A DNA stretch of 64,000 nucleotides from Brucella anthropi ATCC 49188 (GCF_000017405.1 NC_009667.1:620001-684000); one strand, 5' to 3'; positions 18,790 to 28,230 are shown, counted from the stretch's first letter. Notes: generated by a model from the letters alone, not told the origin. Numbers and translations: made by a program.

Positions 18790-19557
18790 GTGGACCATTC
18801 TGTACCTGTCTATGTCATCAATCTTGCGCGGTCACGGGATCGCTGGGACAGGCTGAAGTCCAATGCGGATGCGCTTTCGATCGATCTGAGGCGCGTGGAA
18901 GCTGTTGAGGGAAAACTTCTGTCCCCGGAAGAACTGACGGATTTCGATGATGCAGGCTTTCGTCGTTGGCATGGTAAAACTGTACTGCCCGCAGAAATTG
19001 GTTGTTATTTCAGCCATATCCAAGTGCTGGAGATAATAGCCGCAGCACCTGAATCTTTTGCGGTCATTGTGGAAGATGACGTAATTTTCACTCCTGCTTT
19101 TCAACCGTTCCTGACGTATTTGACAAAGGTGACGGGTTGGGATGCGGTTAAGCTCGTGAATCACAGGACGGCTGCCTTCCGCCCATTTCAAAAAGCCGGT
19201 GATCAGTTCTCCATAGGTCGCTGTCTGCATGGTCCGCTGGGCAGTTCAGCAGCATATGTCGTAACCAGGGAAGGTGCGTCGAAAATGCTGAAAGCGCTCC
19301 GGCCCATGCGACTGCCTTATGATGTTGCATTGGAACGCGGGTGGGCTGGTGCGTATCAGGTTTTTACGACCGACAAGCCGGTCGTTGAGTTTTCGGATAT
19401 TGCGATTTCTACGATCGCTCAGGGGCGTTCTGCCTACGCCAAGAAGCGTTTACCCGTATACAAAAGGATAACTACCCTTCTGTTTCGAGCAACTGACTAT
19501 GTCCGACGAATCGCCTACGCTCTTGATAAGAAGGGCTTAAGAGAGGGCAGAGATTGA
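18790..19557 (+). CDS. Family 25 glycosyltransferase (LPS/surface glycan)
   Basis: 255 residues with the GT25 pattern: the N-terminal VYVINLARSRDRWDRL, PAEIGCYFSHIQVLE, and the acidic motif VIVEDDVIF that binds the metal/sugar-nucleotide. Such enzymes add sugars to LPS core or related glycans at the cytoplasmic face. It starts with GTG, preceded by AGAG. Its stop overlaps the TTG start of the next gene. In Brucella the WadA protein joins a GT25 domain and a ligase-like domain in one chain; here the same pair is encoded by two overlapping genes. Confidence 0.85.
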   Translation: MDHSVPVYVINLARSRDRWDRLKSNADALSIDLRRVEAVEGKLLSPEELTDFDDAGFRRWHGKTVLPAEIGCYFSHIQVLEIIAAAPESFAVIVEDDVIFTPAFQPFLTYLTKVTGWDAVKLVNHRTAAFRPFQKAGDQFSIGRCLHGPLGSSAAYVVTREGASKMLKALRPMRLPYDVALERGWAGAYQVFTTDKPVVEFSDIAISTIAQGRSAYAKKRLPVYKRITTLLFRATDYVRRIAYALDKKGLREGRD

Positions 19558-20813
19558 GTTATTTTAAAAAGTCTTTTCTCCTGCGGCGCCGGATAGATTC
19601 CTGGGTGCTCGGGATAGCGTCGGCCGCGATGCCCATTCGCATCGGTTTTGGACCGCTGATACTTTTCGTCTTTTCATGCATTGGTATTTATCTCGCCTGC
19701 GGACGTCATGCGACGACACGTATGTTCGCAAAAAAATTCTATCTTTTCATCGTCTTATATGCTGTCTGGTCGTTAGGCTTGATCCTGTTTCGCGGCGAGC
19801 CTTTCCACGATAACCGGCAGATCGGCTATACTCTGCTGATCACCATTTTCGCTTTTGCCGGTTCCGGAATGGTGCTTATCCGTGATCCACTGCGAGCCTA
19901 TGTCCTTGGCGCACGCGTTGGAACGCTGCTTGCCGTCATTATCGCGGTCTGCCTTTCTATCGTCGACGGTGGACGCATTGGCATTGGCGGCAATCAGGCC
20001 GTTTTCGCATTCGTTGCTGGGGTAGCGGCGATCTCTGCTGCGATCCCGCTGCGCAACACATCACGCTACTTGCCGAATGGTCCGCATTGGCTGGTTCTCG
20101 GGTTCGCCGCTGTTTTGACCTCTGAAACACGTGCAGTCATTGTGGTGTTGCCGATATTTGTCGCTGTGGAAATCCTCATCTTCCTGAAGCGTTTCAGCAT
20201 CAGGCAACAGGGCGCGGCTTACGCAATACTGTTTGCCGCAACAGCGGCTCTGGTCGTTGTCGGCCCTGTCGGAAGCATCATTTCCAAGCGTTTTTCTGGA
20301 ATGGTCGAATATTACGATACCGGGCGTGCCGCTGACTGGGAAGACAAGATCTCAGCCGATATCCGCGAAGTCATGTGGAAAAGTGCGTCTCGTGTTATTG
20401 CGACCCATCCGTTTACAGGTGTTGGCTCCTATTCGAAGATGGATTTCGTAAAGGCTGAGGCTGGCGATAAGGCTACGATGCTGAACGGCTTCCGTCACGT
20501 GCACAACACGATTCTCGATGAACTGCTGAACGATGGCATTGTTGGTCTTATCTTCATGGCCGGCGCATTTATCTCGATCTTCGTCTATCTGTGGCGGACC
20601 GCCGATAGTTGGGCGATGCGGCGAGCATTAATTTATTTCGCTGTTATCTGTGGCAGCTACGGCATGCTGCACAATCCGCTTTTGCACGAGGTGACCATCG
20701 CCTCGACCATGTTCTTCCTCGCAGCACTGAATGCGGCTGCATCGCGACGAATGATGGCTGCGCGCCGCGCAGGTCTCATCTCGTATATTTTTGGAAAGAA
20801 ATCAGCCGCATGA
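19554..20813 (+). CDS. O-antigen ligase / Wzy-like polytopic membrane protein
   Basis: 419 residues with about ten hydrophobic helices and one long periplasmic loop (about residues 240-330) that carries the functional RxxxW-H type residues (ATHPFTGVGSYS, HVHNTILDELLNDG), typical of the WaaL/Wzy superfamily. It would join or polymerise undecaprenyl-linked glycan in the periplasm. The TTG start follows GAGGG at the right spacing and overlaps the upstream stop; its own stop overlaps the epimerase ATG, so the three are coupled. Confidence 0.8.
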   Translation: MSYFKKSFLLRRRIDSWVLGIASAAMPIRIGFGPLILFVFSCIGIYLACGRHATTRMFAKKFYLFIVLYAVWSLGLILFRGEPFHDNRQIGYTLLITIFAFAGSGMVLIRDPLRAYVLGARVGTLLAVIIAVCLSIVDGGRIGIGGNQAVFAFVAGVAAISAAIPLRNTSRYLPNGPHWLVLGFAAVLTSETRAVIVVLPIFVAVEILIFLKRFSIRQQGAAYAILFAATAALVVVGPVGSIISKRFSGMVEYYDTGRAADWEDKISADIREVMWKSASRVIATHPFTGVGSYSKMDFVKAEAGDKATMLNGFRHVHNTILDELLNDGIVGLIFMAGAFISIFVYLWRTADSWAMRRALIYFAVICGSYGMLHNPLLHEVTIASTMFFLAALNAAASRRMMAARRAGLISYIFGKKSAA

Positions 20814-21787
20814 AAGCCATTGTAACGGGCGCAGCCGGATTTATCGGGTTCCACACGGCGCAACGACTGCTGGATGAAGGCTGGCAGGTCATCGGCATAG
20901 ACAATGTGAATGACTATTATCCGGTTGCCCTGAAAGAAACCCGGCTCTCCAAACTTCATATGAGGGAAGGCTTCAGGTTTGCAAAGGCGGATATTTCCGA
21001 TGCGGAAGCGTTCAATGCGGCAATCGGTGCTGATCGGGATGCAGATATCATCGTGCATCTGGCAGCGCAGGCGGGTGTGCGATACTCCATTGAGAACCCC
21101 ACCGTCTATATCTCCGCTAATGTGCAGGGACAGGTCACGGTCTTCGAAACAGCGCTCAGACTGGATAAGCGACCGCCTGTCGTCTATGCCAGTTCATCGT
21201 CGGTCTATGGCGCGAATGAAAAGGTGCCTTTCTCCGAAAGCGATCCTGTCGATCATCCCGTCTCGATCTATGCCGCGACAAAGCGTTCGGGCGAATTGCT
21301 GGCCTACTCCTACCGTCACGTGCACAAGCTCCACTCTGCGGGCTTGCGTTTCTTTACCGTCTACGGTCCCTACGGGCGGCCTGACATGGCGCCATGGCTG
21401 TTCACGTCCGCGATCCTCAAGGGTGAGCCGATCCGGGTGTTCAATAATGGTGAGATGCAGCGGGACTTCACCTTCGTGGACGATATCGTCAGCGGTGTAG
21501 TCGGTGCGGCACGGCGCATACTCGACAAACCGGAAGATACCGCACCTGTTTATAATCTCGGCAACAACCGGCCCGTAATGCTGAACGATTTCATTGCTGC
21601 AATCGAGAAAGCGACGGGCAAGGAAGCAATCCGTAAGCTCGAACCCATGCCAGCTGCCGACGTGCCGCGTACTTACGCCGACATCACGCTTGCTGCTGGC
21701 GATCTTGGCTTTAGCCCGAAAACGACACTCGATCAGGGGATTCCTTTGTTTGTCGAGTGGTTTCGCGGCTATAATGGAGCGCGATGA
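20810..21787 (+). CDS. NAD-dependent UDP-sugar epimerase (UDP-glucuronate 4-epimerase-like)
   Basis: 325-residue short-chain epimerase. NAD motif GAAGFIGFHTA, then the IDNVNDYY segment typical of CapI/LspL UDP-glucuronate 4-epimerases, the catalytic Ser/Tyr/Lys in ASSSSVYG and SIYAATKRSGE. It should supply a galacturonate- or galactose-type nucleotide sugar for the neighbouring glycosyltransferase. The frame is open upstream within the ligase gene; ATG 20810, overlapping the ligase stop, is the family start. Its stop overlaps the DUF721 start. Confidence 0.88.
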   Translation: MKAIVTGAAGFIGFHTAQRLLDEGWQVIGIDNVNDYYPVALKETRLSKLHMREGFRFAKADISDAEAFNAAIGADRDADIIVHLAAQAGVRYSIENPTVYISANVQGQVTVFETALRLDKRPPVVYASSSSVYGANEKVPFSESDPVDHPVSIYAATKRSGELLAYSYRHVHKLHSAGLRFFTVYGPYGRPDMAPWLFTSAILKGEPIRVFNNGEMQRDFTFVDDIVSGVVGAARRILDKPEDTAPVYNLGNNRPVMLNDFIAAIEKATGKEAIRKLEPMPAADVPRTYADITLAAGDLGFSPKTTLDQGIPLFVEWFRGYNGAR

Positions 21788-22311
21788 GCGAACCAGCATC
21801 CAGACGCGGCTTCAGGCCGCTAGCAGACATGGCTTCGGGTCTGGTGGACCCGATGCTGCAAAAGCGTGCCGGTATCAATCTCGCTTTGCTTCAGTCGTGG
21901 GAAGATATTGTCGGGCCTGCCATCGGTGCAACGTCGCGTCCGCTGCGCATTATCTGGCCCCGTCGTCTGCATGAGGATGATCCGTTTTCACCAGCAACGC
22001 TGATTATCGCCTGTGAAGGCTTCGCAGCCCTGCAAGTTCAGCATGAAACAGGGGAAATCATCAGCCGTATCAATGGCTTTCTCGGCTTCTCGGCAGTCGG
22101 GCGCATTCGCATCGAACAGAAGCCGCCGGTCATTCCAGCCAAGCGTCGGATAAAGAGGCTGGCGCCGCTTGGTCCAGCGGAAGAACGCCGCATCGACAAG
22201 GCCACGGACGGTATTGAAGATGACGCGCTTCGCGCAGCACTGGCGCGTCTTGGCAAGAACATTCTCGCAGAGAAGCGGACGATCGGTCGAAAAGACGGTA
22301 AGGACAGCTGA
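21784..22311 (+). CDS. DUF721 / DciA-like protein
   Basis: 175 residues; the N-terminal half (to about 105) matches the DUF721 fold found in DciA replicative-helicase loaders: LLQSWEDIVGPAIGA, then ATLIIACEGFAALQVQHE. The C-terminal half is a basic, variable tail (PAKRRIKRLAP). A role in loading DnaB is inferred from the family. It overlaps the epimerase stop by ATGA, an odd partner for sugar genes, which suggests that the glycan genes were placed upstream of an older dciA-dsbA-smc block. Confidence 0.75.
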   Translation: MSEPASRRGFRPLADMASGLVDPMLQKRAGINLALLQSWEDIVGPAIGATSRPLRIIWPRRLHEDDPFSPATLIIACEGFAALQVQHETGEIISRINGFLGFSAVGRIRIEQKPPVIPAKRRIKRLAPLGPAEERRIDKATDGIEDDALRAALARLGKNILAEKRTIGRKDGKDS

Positions 22312-22498
22312 ATTCGGCTTGCTGCCATAAAATTGATGCAAGCTTTCAGCAGTTTGAACTAGGTACTCCAATTGATTGTCGCAAATATGAAGACAAAAAA
22401 CACAAGGTGCTGACTTTCATGTGAACGCTGCGGGTCTAGCGAAGTGCGATCTGCCGCTTTAGATTGTATGTCGAAGTCAACTATTGAAACAGGACTGG

Positions 22499-23161
22499 AT
22501 GATTCGGATGCCTGCAGCGTTTAATCGCAGACACGTTATTTCTCTCGCCGGAGCAGCGGCTGCCGGGCTGGCGTTTGCCGGTGGTGCGAATGCGCAGCAG
22601 CGCGATCCTGAAGGCACCGTTGATGCGGCCAAGATTGCCGAACCCGGCAAGCTCAAGGATATGGTCTATGGCAAGGCTGACGCGCCGGTCACCATCGTTG
22701 AATATGCATCGCTGACCTGCCCGCATTGCGCAGATTTTACGATCAACACATTCCCGAAAATCAAGGAAAAATATATCGATACGGGCAAGGCACGGCTCAT
22801 CTTTCGTGAGTTCCCGTTCGATCCGCGCGCGACTGCCGCTTTCATGCTGGCGCGCTGCGCACCGGAAGACCGTTACTTCCCCATGGTCGACGTTTTCTTC
22901 AAGCAGCAGCAGCAGTGGGCGACCGCCGAAGATGGTGAAGCAGCTCTCCTGCAAATTGCAAAACTTGCCGGTTTTACACAGGAGTCCTTCAAGGCTTGCT
23001 TGACGAACCAGCAAGTTCTCGATGATGTGAGAGCGACGATGGAGCGTGGGTCGAAGGATTTTGGTGTGAGTGCAACGCCGACTTTCTTCATTAACGGACA
23101 AAAATACGCTGGAGCGCTTTCGGTTGACGAAATGTCGGCAATCATCGACAAGCTTCTCTGA
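22499..23161 (+). CDS. Exported DsbA-family thiol-disulfide oxidoreductase
   Basis: About 220 residues. A twin-arginine-like signal (NRRHVISLAGAAAAG) ends at ANAQQ. The mature thioredoxin-fold domain holds CPHC near residue 74 and the cis-Pro loop SATPTFFING, so it is of the DsbA/Com1-like type that oxidises or isomerises periplasmic thiols. The frame can start at TTG 22484, but ATG 22499 has AGGA at good spacing. A hairpin terminator follows it before smc. Confidence 0.88.
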   Translation: MIRMPAAFNRRHVISLAGAAAAGLAFAGGANAQQRDPEGTVDAAKIAEPGKLKDMVYGKADAPVTIVEYASLTCPHCADFTINTFPKIKEKYIDTGKARLIFREFPFDPRATAAFMLARCAPEDRYFPMVDVFFKQQQQWATAEDGEAALLQIAKLAGFTQESFKACLTNQQVLDDVRATMERGSKDFGVSATPTFFINGQKYAGALSVDEMSAIIDKLL

Positions 23162-23177
23162 TCCGGTTTTCAGATCG

Positions 23178-23208
23178 AAAAGCGGGCGCTCTTTTGCGTC
23201 CGCTTTTT
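23178..23208 (+). terminator. Hairpin terminator after the DsbA-like gene
   Basis: The stem AAAAGCGGGCGC / GCGTCCGCTTTT (one G-T pair) with loop TCTTTT is followed by T residues. It separates the DsbA-like gene from smc. Confidence 0.75.
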
Positions 23209-23221
23209 GCGTTTTTGAGAT

Positions 23222-23254
23222 AGAGCATTTCCAGCAAAAGTGCGAAGCGGTTTT
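23222..23254. repeat. Second full copy of the dispersed intergenic repeat
   Basis: AGAGCATTTCC (23222-23232) is followed at once by AAAAGTGCGAAGCGGTTTT (23236-23254), identical over 19 bases to 16715-16733. It lies between the DsbA-like gene and smc. Confidence 0.6.
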
Positions 23255-23344
23255 GCGTGGGATAATGCGTACAAACAATGAGCTGGAGCGGTTCCACCAC
23301 CCGGTTTTAACAGGCACCGCTCTCGCTGCAGGAGGGGCATTCTG

Positions 23345-26300
23345 ATGCGCTTCTCCAGGCTGCGCCTTGTCGGTTTCAAATCTTTCGTCGAGCCCATGGA
23401 GTTCGTCATCGAAGGCGGGCTGACGGGCGTTGTCGGCCCGAATGGCTGCGGCAAATCCAATCTGGTCGAAGCGCTGCGCTGGGTGATGGGTGAAAACTCA
23501 TACAAGAACATGCGCGCCTCCGGCATGGACGATGTGATCTTTTCCGGCTCGGCCACGCGGCCCGCGCGCAATACTGCGGAAGTCACGCTTTTTCTCGACA
23601 ATTCTGACCGCACCGCGCCTGCAGCTTACAATGATGCGGACGAATTGCAGGTCTCTCGCCGCATTGAACGGGAGTCGGGATCGGTCTATCGCATCAATGG
23701 CAAGGAAGCGCGCGCCAAGGACGTGCAACTTCTCTTTGCGGACCAGTCCACCGGCGCACGTTCACCGTCGATGGTCGGGCAGGGGCGTATTGGTGAGCTT
23801 ATTCAGGCAAAGCCTCAAGCCCGTCGTGCGCTTCTGGAAGAAGCGGCTGGCATTTCGGGCCTGCATACGCGCCGTCATGAGGCCGAGCTGCGCTTGCGTG
23901 CTGCTGAAACCAATCTCGAGCGTCTGGACGATGTGGTTGGCGAGTTGGGAAGTCAGATTGAAAGTCTGAAACGTCAGGCGCGTCAGGCGAACCGGTTCAA
24001 GGCACTTTCCGCAGATATTCGCCGGGCGGAAGCCGCACTTCTGCATTTGCGCTGGTCGCAGGCAAAGATGCAGGAAGGCGAGGCGCAAAGCGCCCTGGCG
24101 CAGGCAACCTCGGCTGTCGGTGACATGGCGCAAGCCCAGATGAACGCGGCGAAAGTACAGGCGGTCGGCGCACACAAACTGCCCGAACTGCGTGAAGCTG
24201 AAGCGAAAGCTGCGGCTGCATTGCAGCGTCTTTCCATTGCCAGAACGCAGCTTGATGAGGAAGGCGAACGTCTTCGTGCCCGCCGGGCAGAGTTGATAAA
24301 GCGTCTTGAGCAGCTTTCCGCCGACGTCGCGCGCGAAGAAGAAATGATGCGTGAGAACGCCGATATTCTGGCGCGTCTCGATGACGAAGAACAGGAACTG
24401 ATCGCTGCCGCCGAAGAATCCGGCGAGCGCGATCAGGAACTGCATGCACTGTTTGAGGAAGCGGAAGTTCGCTTGCAGGACAGCGAGAACGCTTTGTCCC
24501 GCGTTACGGCTGAACGTGCCGAAGCTGCCGCAGAGCGTGTGCAGATCGAGCGGGCATTGAAGGAAACACGTGATCGTCGTGACCGTCTTTCTGTCCAGAT
24601 GGAAGCGATCGAGCGCGACATCGCTGCTGTCGCGGAACAGATCGGTGGCCTGTTCGATCCTGCGGAAAAGCGCATCGTGGTCGACAGTTGTATGGAAGCG
24701 CTGGCATTCGCCGAGGAAATGGTTGCCACCGCGGAGGAGCTTGTTGCAAGTGCGCGCGAAGCCGAGGCCGCCAGCCGCCAGCCTTTGAGCGAAGCGCGCA
24801 CGGAGCTGAACCGTATCGAAACGGAAGCGCAGACGCTGGCCCGCATTTTGAATGCCAGCGAAACGGGACAATTTCCGCCGGTGGTGGAAGAACTGCGTGT
24901 CGAGAAAGGCTATGAAGTAGCACTTGGTGCGGCACTCGGCGAAGATCTTGATGCGGCCAGCGATGAAAACGCACCGGTCTACTGGGCTTACAATCCCGCA
25001 GCCAATGCCGATCCCGCTCTGCCCGACGGCGTGACACCTTTGGATCGGCTGGTAGAAGGGCCGCAGCAATTGCGCCGTAGGCTGGCACAGGTCGGCGTTG
25101 TCTCGGAAAGTGAAGGCAAGCGCCTGCAAACCATGTTGCGGCCCGGCCAGCGGCTCGTCAGCAAGACTGGTGCGCTCTGGCGCTGGGATGGTTATACAGC
25201 GAGCGCCGATGCGCCGACCCCGGCAGCCCAGCGACTGGCACAAAAAAACCGGCTGGCGGAGCTCGAACAGGAGGCGATTGCCGCGCGCAAACGTGCCGAG
25301 CAGGCTGAGCAGGATGTGCAGCGAACCGAAGTCGGCGTCCGCGAGGCGGTCGAACAGGAGCGCGTCGCGCGTGATCAATGGCGTGCTAAGCAGCGCAAGC
25401 TTGATGAAGCGCGTGAGGCTCTGGCGGCTGCTGAGCGTGCAGCAGGCCAGTTGGCAACACGCCGTGCCGGTCTGGAAGACAGCAAGGCACATCTGAAAGA
25501 AAATCTCGAAGAAGCGCAGATCCGTGTCACGGAAGCCGAAGACCGGCTTGACGCAATGCCGGATATCGATGCGATTGGCGAACGCCTTGCCGCATTGAGC
25601 AGCGAAGTCATGTCGGACCGCACTGCTCTGGCCGAAGCGCGCGCTGCTTACGAAGGGCTGCGGCGCGAGGCCGATGCCCGCAAACGGCGGCTGGAAATGA
25701 TTGCGTTGGAGCGCCGCAATTGGAAAACCCGCGCCGAAAATGCGGACCGTCATATAGCTGCTTTGAATGATCGCCGTGCGGAAACGGCAGATGAGGCCGA
25801 GGTGCTTGCCGAAGCGCCTGACGAAATCGAGGGTCGCCGCCGGGCACTGTTGAACGAACTTTCGCAGGCCGATGCCCTTCGAAAACAGGCTGGCGATATT
25901 CTGGCCGAGGCTGAGGCTGCACAGGCGGAACTCGACAAGACGGCGGCCCTTGCTATCCAGCAATTGGCAGCAAGTCGCGAACAGCGTGCGCGTGCCGAAG
26001 AACGTCTTGCGGCGGCGGAAGAGCGGCGCAAGGACGCCGAAGCCCGTATTGCCGAAGCTTTGAACTGCCCACCGCATGAAGCTATCCGCCAGACAGGTTT
26101 AGGGCCGGACGAAGCTTTGCCTGATCCTGACCAACTAGAACGCCAGTTGGAGCGGTTGAAGATCGATCGCGAGCGGCTCGGGGCGGTTAATCTGCGCGCC
26201 GATGAGGAACAAGAAGAACTGTCCGGACGTCTGGGCATCATCGTCTCCGAGCGTGAGGACGTGATTGAGGCGATAAAGAAACTGCGCCAGGCAATCCAGA

Positions 26301-26803
26301 GCCTCAACCGTGAGGGACGCGAACGCCTGCTGGCTGCGTTCGACGTGGTGAATGTGCAGTTCCAGCGTCTGTTCACGCATCTGTTTGGCGGCGGCACGGC
26401 TGAACTGCAATTGATCGAAAGCGACGATCCGCTGGAAGCCGGCTTGGAAATTCTGGCCCGCCCGCCTGGCAAGAAGCCGCAGACCATGACACTGCTTTCC
26501 GGCGGCGAGCAGGCACTGACGGCCATGGCGCTCATCTTTGCTGTGTTCCTCACCAATCCGGCACCGATCTGCGTACTCGATGAAGTGGACGCACCGCTGG
26601 ATGACCATAATGTGGAGCGTTACTGCAATCTGATGGATGAAATGGCGGCTTCGACCGAAACGCGCTTCGTGGTCATCACGCATAATCCGATCACTATGGC
26701 GCGCATGAACCGTCTCTTCGGCGTGACGATGGGTGAGCAGGGCGTGAGTCAGCTTGTTTCTGTGGACTTGCAGACGGCGGAACGGCTGCGCGAAGCGGGA
26801 TGA
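23345..26803 (+). CDS. smc: Chromosome segregation ATPase SMC
   Basis: 1152-residue condensin subunit. Walker A is GPNGCGKSNLVEAL near residue 31; long coiled coils run from about 165 to 490 and 640 to 960 with a hinge between; the ABC signature is TLLSGGEQALTAMAL, Walker B ICVLDEVDAPLDDHN and the final VVITHNPITM. The length equals the alphaproteobacterial form. A strong GAGGGG ribosome binding site precedes the ATG. It compacts and segregates chromosomal DNA with ScpAB, encoded elsewhere. Confidence 0.97.
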   Translation: MRFSRLRLVGFKSFVEPMEFVIEGGLTGVVGPNGCGKSNLVEALRWVMGENSYKNMRASGMDDVIFSGSATRPARNTAEVTLFLDNSDRTAPAAYNDADELQVSRRIERESGSVYRINGKEARAKDVQLLFADQSTGARSPSMVGQGRIGELIQAKPQARRALLEEAAGISGLHTRRHEAELRLRAAETNLERLDDVVGELGSQIESLKRQARQANRFKALSADIRRAEAALLHLRWSQAKMQEGEAQSALAQATSAVGDMAQAQMNAAKVQAVGAHKLPELREAEAKAAAALQRLSIARTQLDEEGERLRARRAELIKRLEQLSADVAREEEMMRENADILARLDDEEQELIAAAEESGERDQELHALFEEAEVRLQDSENALSRVTAERAEAAAERVQIERALKETRDRRDRLSVQMEAIERDIAAVAEQIGGLFDPAEKRIVVDSCMEALAFAEEMVATAEELVASAREAEAASRQPLSEARTELNRIETEAQTLARILNASETGQFPPVVEELRVEKGYEVALGAALGEDLDAASDENAPVYWAYNPAANADPALPDGVTPLDRLVEGPQQLRRRLAQVGVVSESEGKRLQTMLRPGQRLVSKTGALWRWDGYTASADAPTPAAQRLAQKNRLAELEQEAIAARKRAEQAEQDVQRTEVGVREAVEQERVARDQWRAKQRKLDEAREALAAAERAAGQLATRRAGLEDSKAHLKENLEEAQIRVTEAEDRLDAMPDIDAIGERLAALSSEVMSDRTALAEARAAYEGLRREADARKRRLEMIALERRNWKTRAENADRHIAALNDRRAETADEAEVLAEAPDEIEGRRRALLNELSQADALRKQAGDILAEAEAAQAELDKTAALAIQQLAASREQRARAEERLAAAEERRKDAEARIAEALNCPPHEAIRQTGLGPDEALPDPDQLERQLERLKIDRERLGAVNLRADEEQEELSGRLGIIVSEREDVIEAIKKLRQAIQSLNREGRERLLAAFDVVNVQFQRLFTHLFGGGTAELQLIESDDPLEAGLEILARPPGKKPQTMTLLSGGEQALTAMALIFAVFLTNPAPICVLDEVDAPLDDHNVERYCNLMDEMAASTETRFVVITHNPITMARMNRLFGVTMGEQGVSQLVSVDLQTAERLREAG

Positions 26804-26886
26804 CGATCATAAAATCTTCAGAGCTAACAGCATGGGCGACAATTTCGGCCGCGTAAATCACTGGATGGTGTAATGTCCTAGCGCCA

Positions 26887-27060
26887 CTAATATCCGCCAG
26901 GCTGCCATTGCTGACGGAAACGTTGATCGGTCGCGACGGCACGGGCCGGAGACATCATCAGATCGGCAATCTGAGCTTGAATATCGGGAAACGGCTCGCG
27001 CGCAAGGGCGATATCCGTGCGGCGCGGAACGGCGTCGTCGCTGAGCTGATCTGAAGAATA
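26887..27060 (-). pseudogene. C-terminal fragment of an unrecognised protein
   Basis: The minus strand reads about 55 coding-like residues (LSDDAVPRRTDIALAREPF ... QWQPGGY, then stop) without a family start. The upstream part is replaced by the broken transposase at about 27060. It was probably a core gene convergent with smc that lost its 5' part to an insertion/deletion. I do not recognise the family. Confidence 0.4.
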
Positions 27061-27092
27061 CCATCGAGACAAAAATTGTAAGATTGGTCTGG

Positions 27093-27277
27093 ATGGCGCA
27101 GACGATTGACTGGGCGTTTCTGGAAAAGCACTTCGGGGAAGTTTACAAGGATGGTGGTGGCCTGCCACCCTGACGCGGCTGATGGCAGGACCTGCAATCC
27201 TCAAGCACACCTTCAACCTGTCGGATGAGGCCGTCTGCGCCCGTTACCTCGACAGTCCTTATTTCCGTGTGCCTTGA
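27093..27277 (+). pseudogene. IS5-type transposase N-terminal fragment, frameshifted
   Basis: AQTIDWAFLEKHFGEVYKDG reads from 27093. After a frameshift near 27150 it continues as LTRLMAGPAILKHTFNLSDE and ARYLDSPYFR, the N-terminal pattern of IS5/IS1182-type transposases. It stops at 27277 with no DDE domain. It is unrelated to the complete IS5-family element at 2 kb. Confidence 0.65.
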
Positions 27278-27912
27278 GCTGGCGTTTGTGTGTGCCGGCG
27301 CAACTGTGTTGAAGTTGGGAGTGGGCCTCCCGAAGCCGACCTGCAGGGGCCGACTTCAAACCACTCCATGCTGCTTCGTTTCAAGAGACGTGGTGATGAG
27401 CGATGGAGAAATGGCGGTGCGCGACGCCTATAGGTGTGTGGCGAGAAGATGAGCGAAAGCGAACCGCTGACGACATATCGAAATGGGCTCAGACTCAGTC
27501 AAACCAGAACAAGGTTATCTTTGAGCAGGACGCAGAGGGTGGGATCGAACATCGGACCTGAACCTGGACGTCGGTCTCCTGATAGATGCACTTGCGGGTC
27601 GTCTGTCGGAAGAAAGTTCGAAAGCCCGTTTGCCAGAGTTCGCCGATGCAGTACGTGATCCGATGTGCGAGGAGGTCGCGCAGAGGAATGGACAGCCGCA
27701 TGAGAGGTAGTTGTTACCCGCGGGGCGGCAATCGTCTGCGCGCATCCACGCTCGATGCGGCACGAAGTTTGAGGAGACCTGTACCATGGCCAAAATTGAA
27801 TATCTCATGCCCCGGGGACGGTGACTGTGGTTCAAGAGGCTTTGCTTGACCCCACGAGGCTTGAGCTCAATGCTTCTCAAGAATGATAGCTCGTCGTGGA
27901 TAGTGTATTCAC

Positions 27913-28230
27913 TTATAGGCCAACAGCCTTGCGCAGAGCCTCATTCATGCGGCTCTGCCAACCTTTGCCAGTAGCCTTGAAGCGTTGAACCACATCCTGA
28001 TCGAGCCGGATCGTAACCGGTGTCTTGGGATCGTCGATACGCGGTCGGCCCCGAATGGCCTTCTCCATCTTGGCGGCCATTTCCGGGAGGGCTTCTTTGA
28101 AGGGTTTTGCCTTGGCAAGTTGTTCATCGGTGGCTTCTGGCGCATCAGGATCACTTGCGATCATCTTCTGGATTGCTGCCTCTTCTTCCTGAGTGAGAGG
28201 GCGCTTAGAGGAAAATTTGATACCCATCAT
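27913..28230 (-). CDS. brnA: BrnA-family antitoxin
   Basis: 105 residues ending in the BrnA ribbon-helix-helix: PVTIRLDQDVVQRFKATGKGWQSRMN, with the preceding RGRPRIDDPKTPV linker characteristic of the family. BrnA binds its operator and neutralises the BrnT ribonuclease. ATG 28230 overlaps the brnT stop; a second ATG is at 28227. The usual toxin-then-antitoxin order is kept, but the toxin upstream has lost its N terminus. Confidence 0.88.
   Translation of the reverse strand: MMGIKFSSKRPLTQEEEAAIQKMIASDPDAPEATDEQLAKAKPFKEALPEMAAKMEKAIRGRPRIDDPKTPVTIRLDQDVVQRFKATGKGWQSRMNEALRKAVGL

Larger units (their letters stand above)
26804..27912. other. 1.1-kb debris region downstream of smc
   Basis: No intact gene is seen. 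Two remnants are recognisable: the tail of a protein on the minus strand (26887-27060) and a broken IS5-type transposase (27093-27277). Between 27278 and 27912 all frames are short; a coding-like stretch near 27560-27715 on the plus strand (LDVGLLIDALAGRLSEES) is not recognised. This is the edge of an accessory region that runs to about 32.4 kb. Confidence 0.6.

Noticed and set aside
23762..26077. Antisense open frame of 771 codons within smc
   Set aside because: It is the reverse-frame shadow of a GC-rich coiled-coil gene; the protein is Cys/Phe/Arg-rich without family features, and the plus strand encodes a complete SMC.
27495..27701. Minus-strand frame (RDLLAHRITYCIGELWQTG) considered as an IS1380-like fragment
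   Set aside because: Only a weak resemblance around RDLLAHR; no second motif, and not similar to the intact IS1380 transposase in this window.
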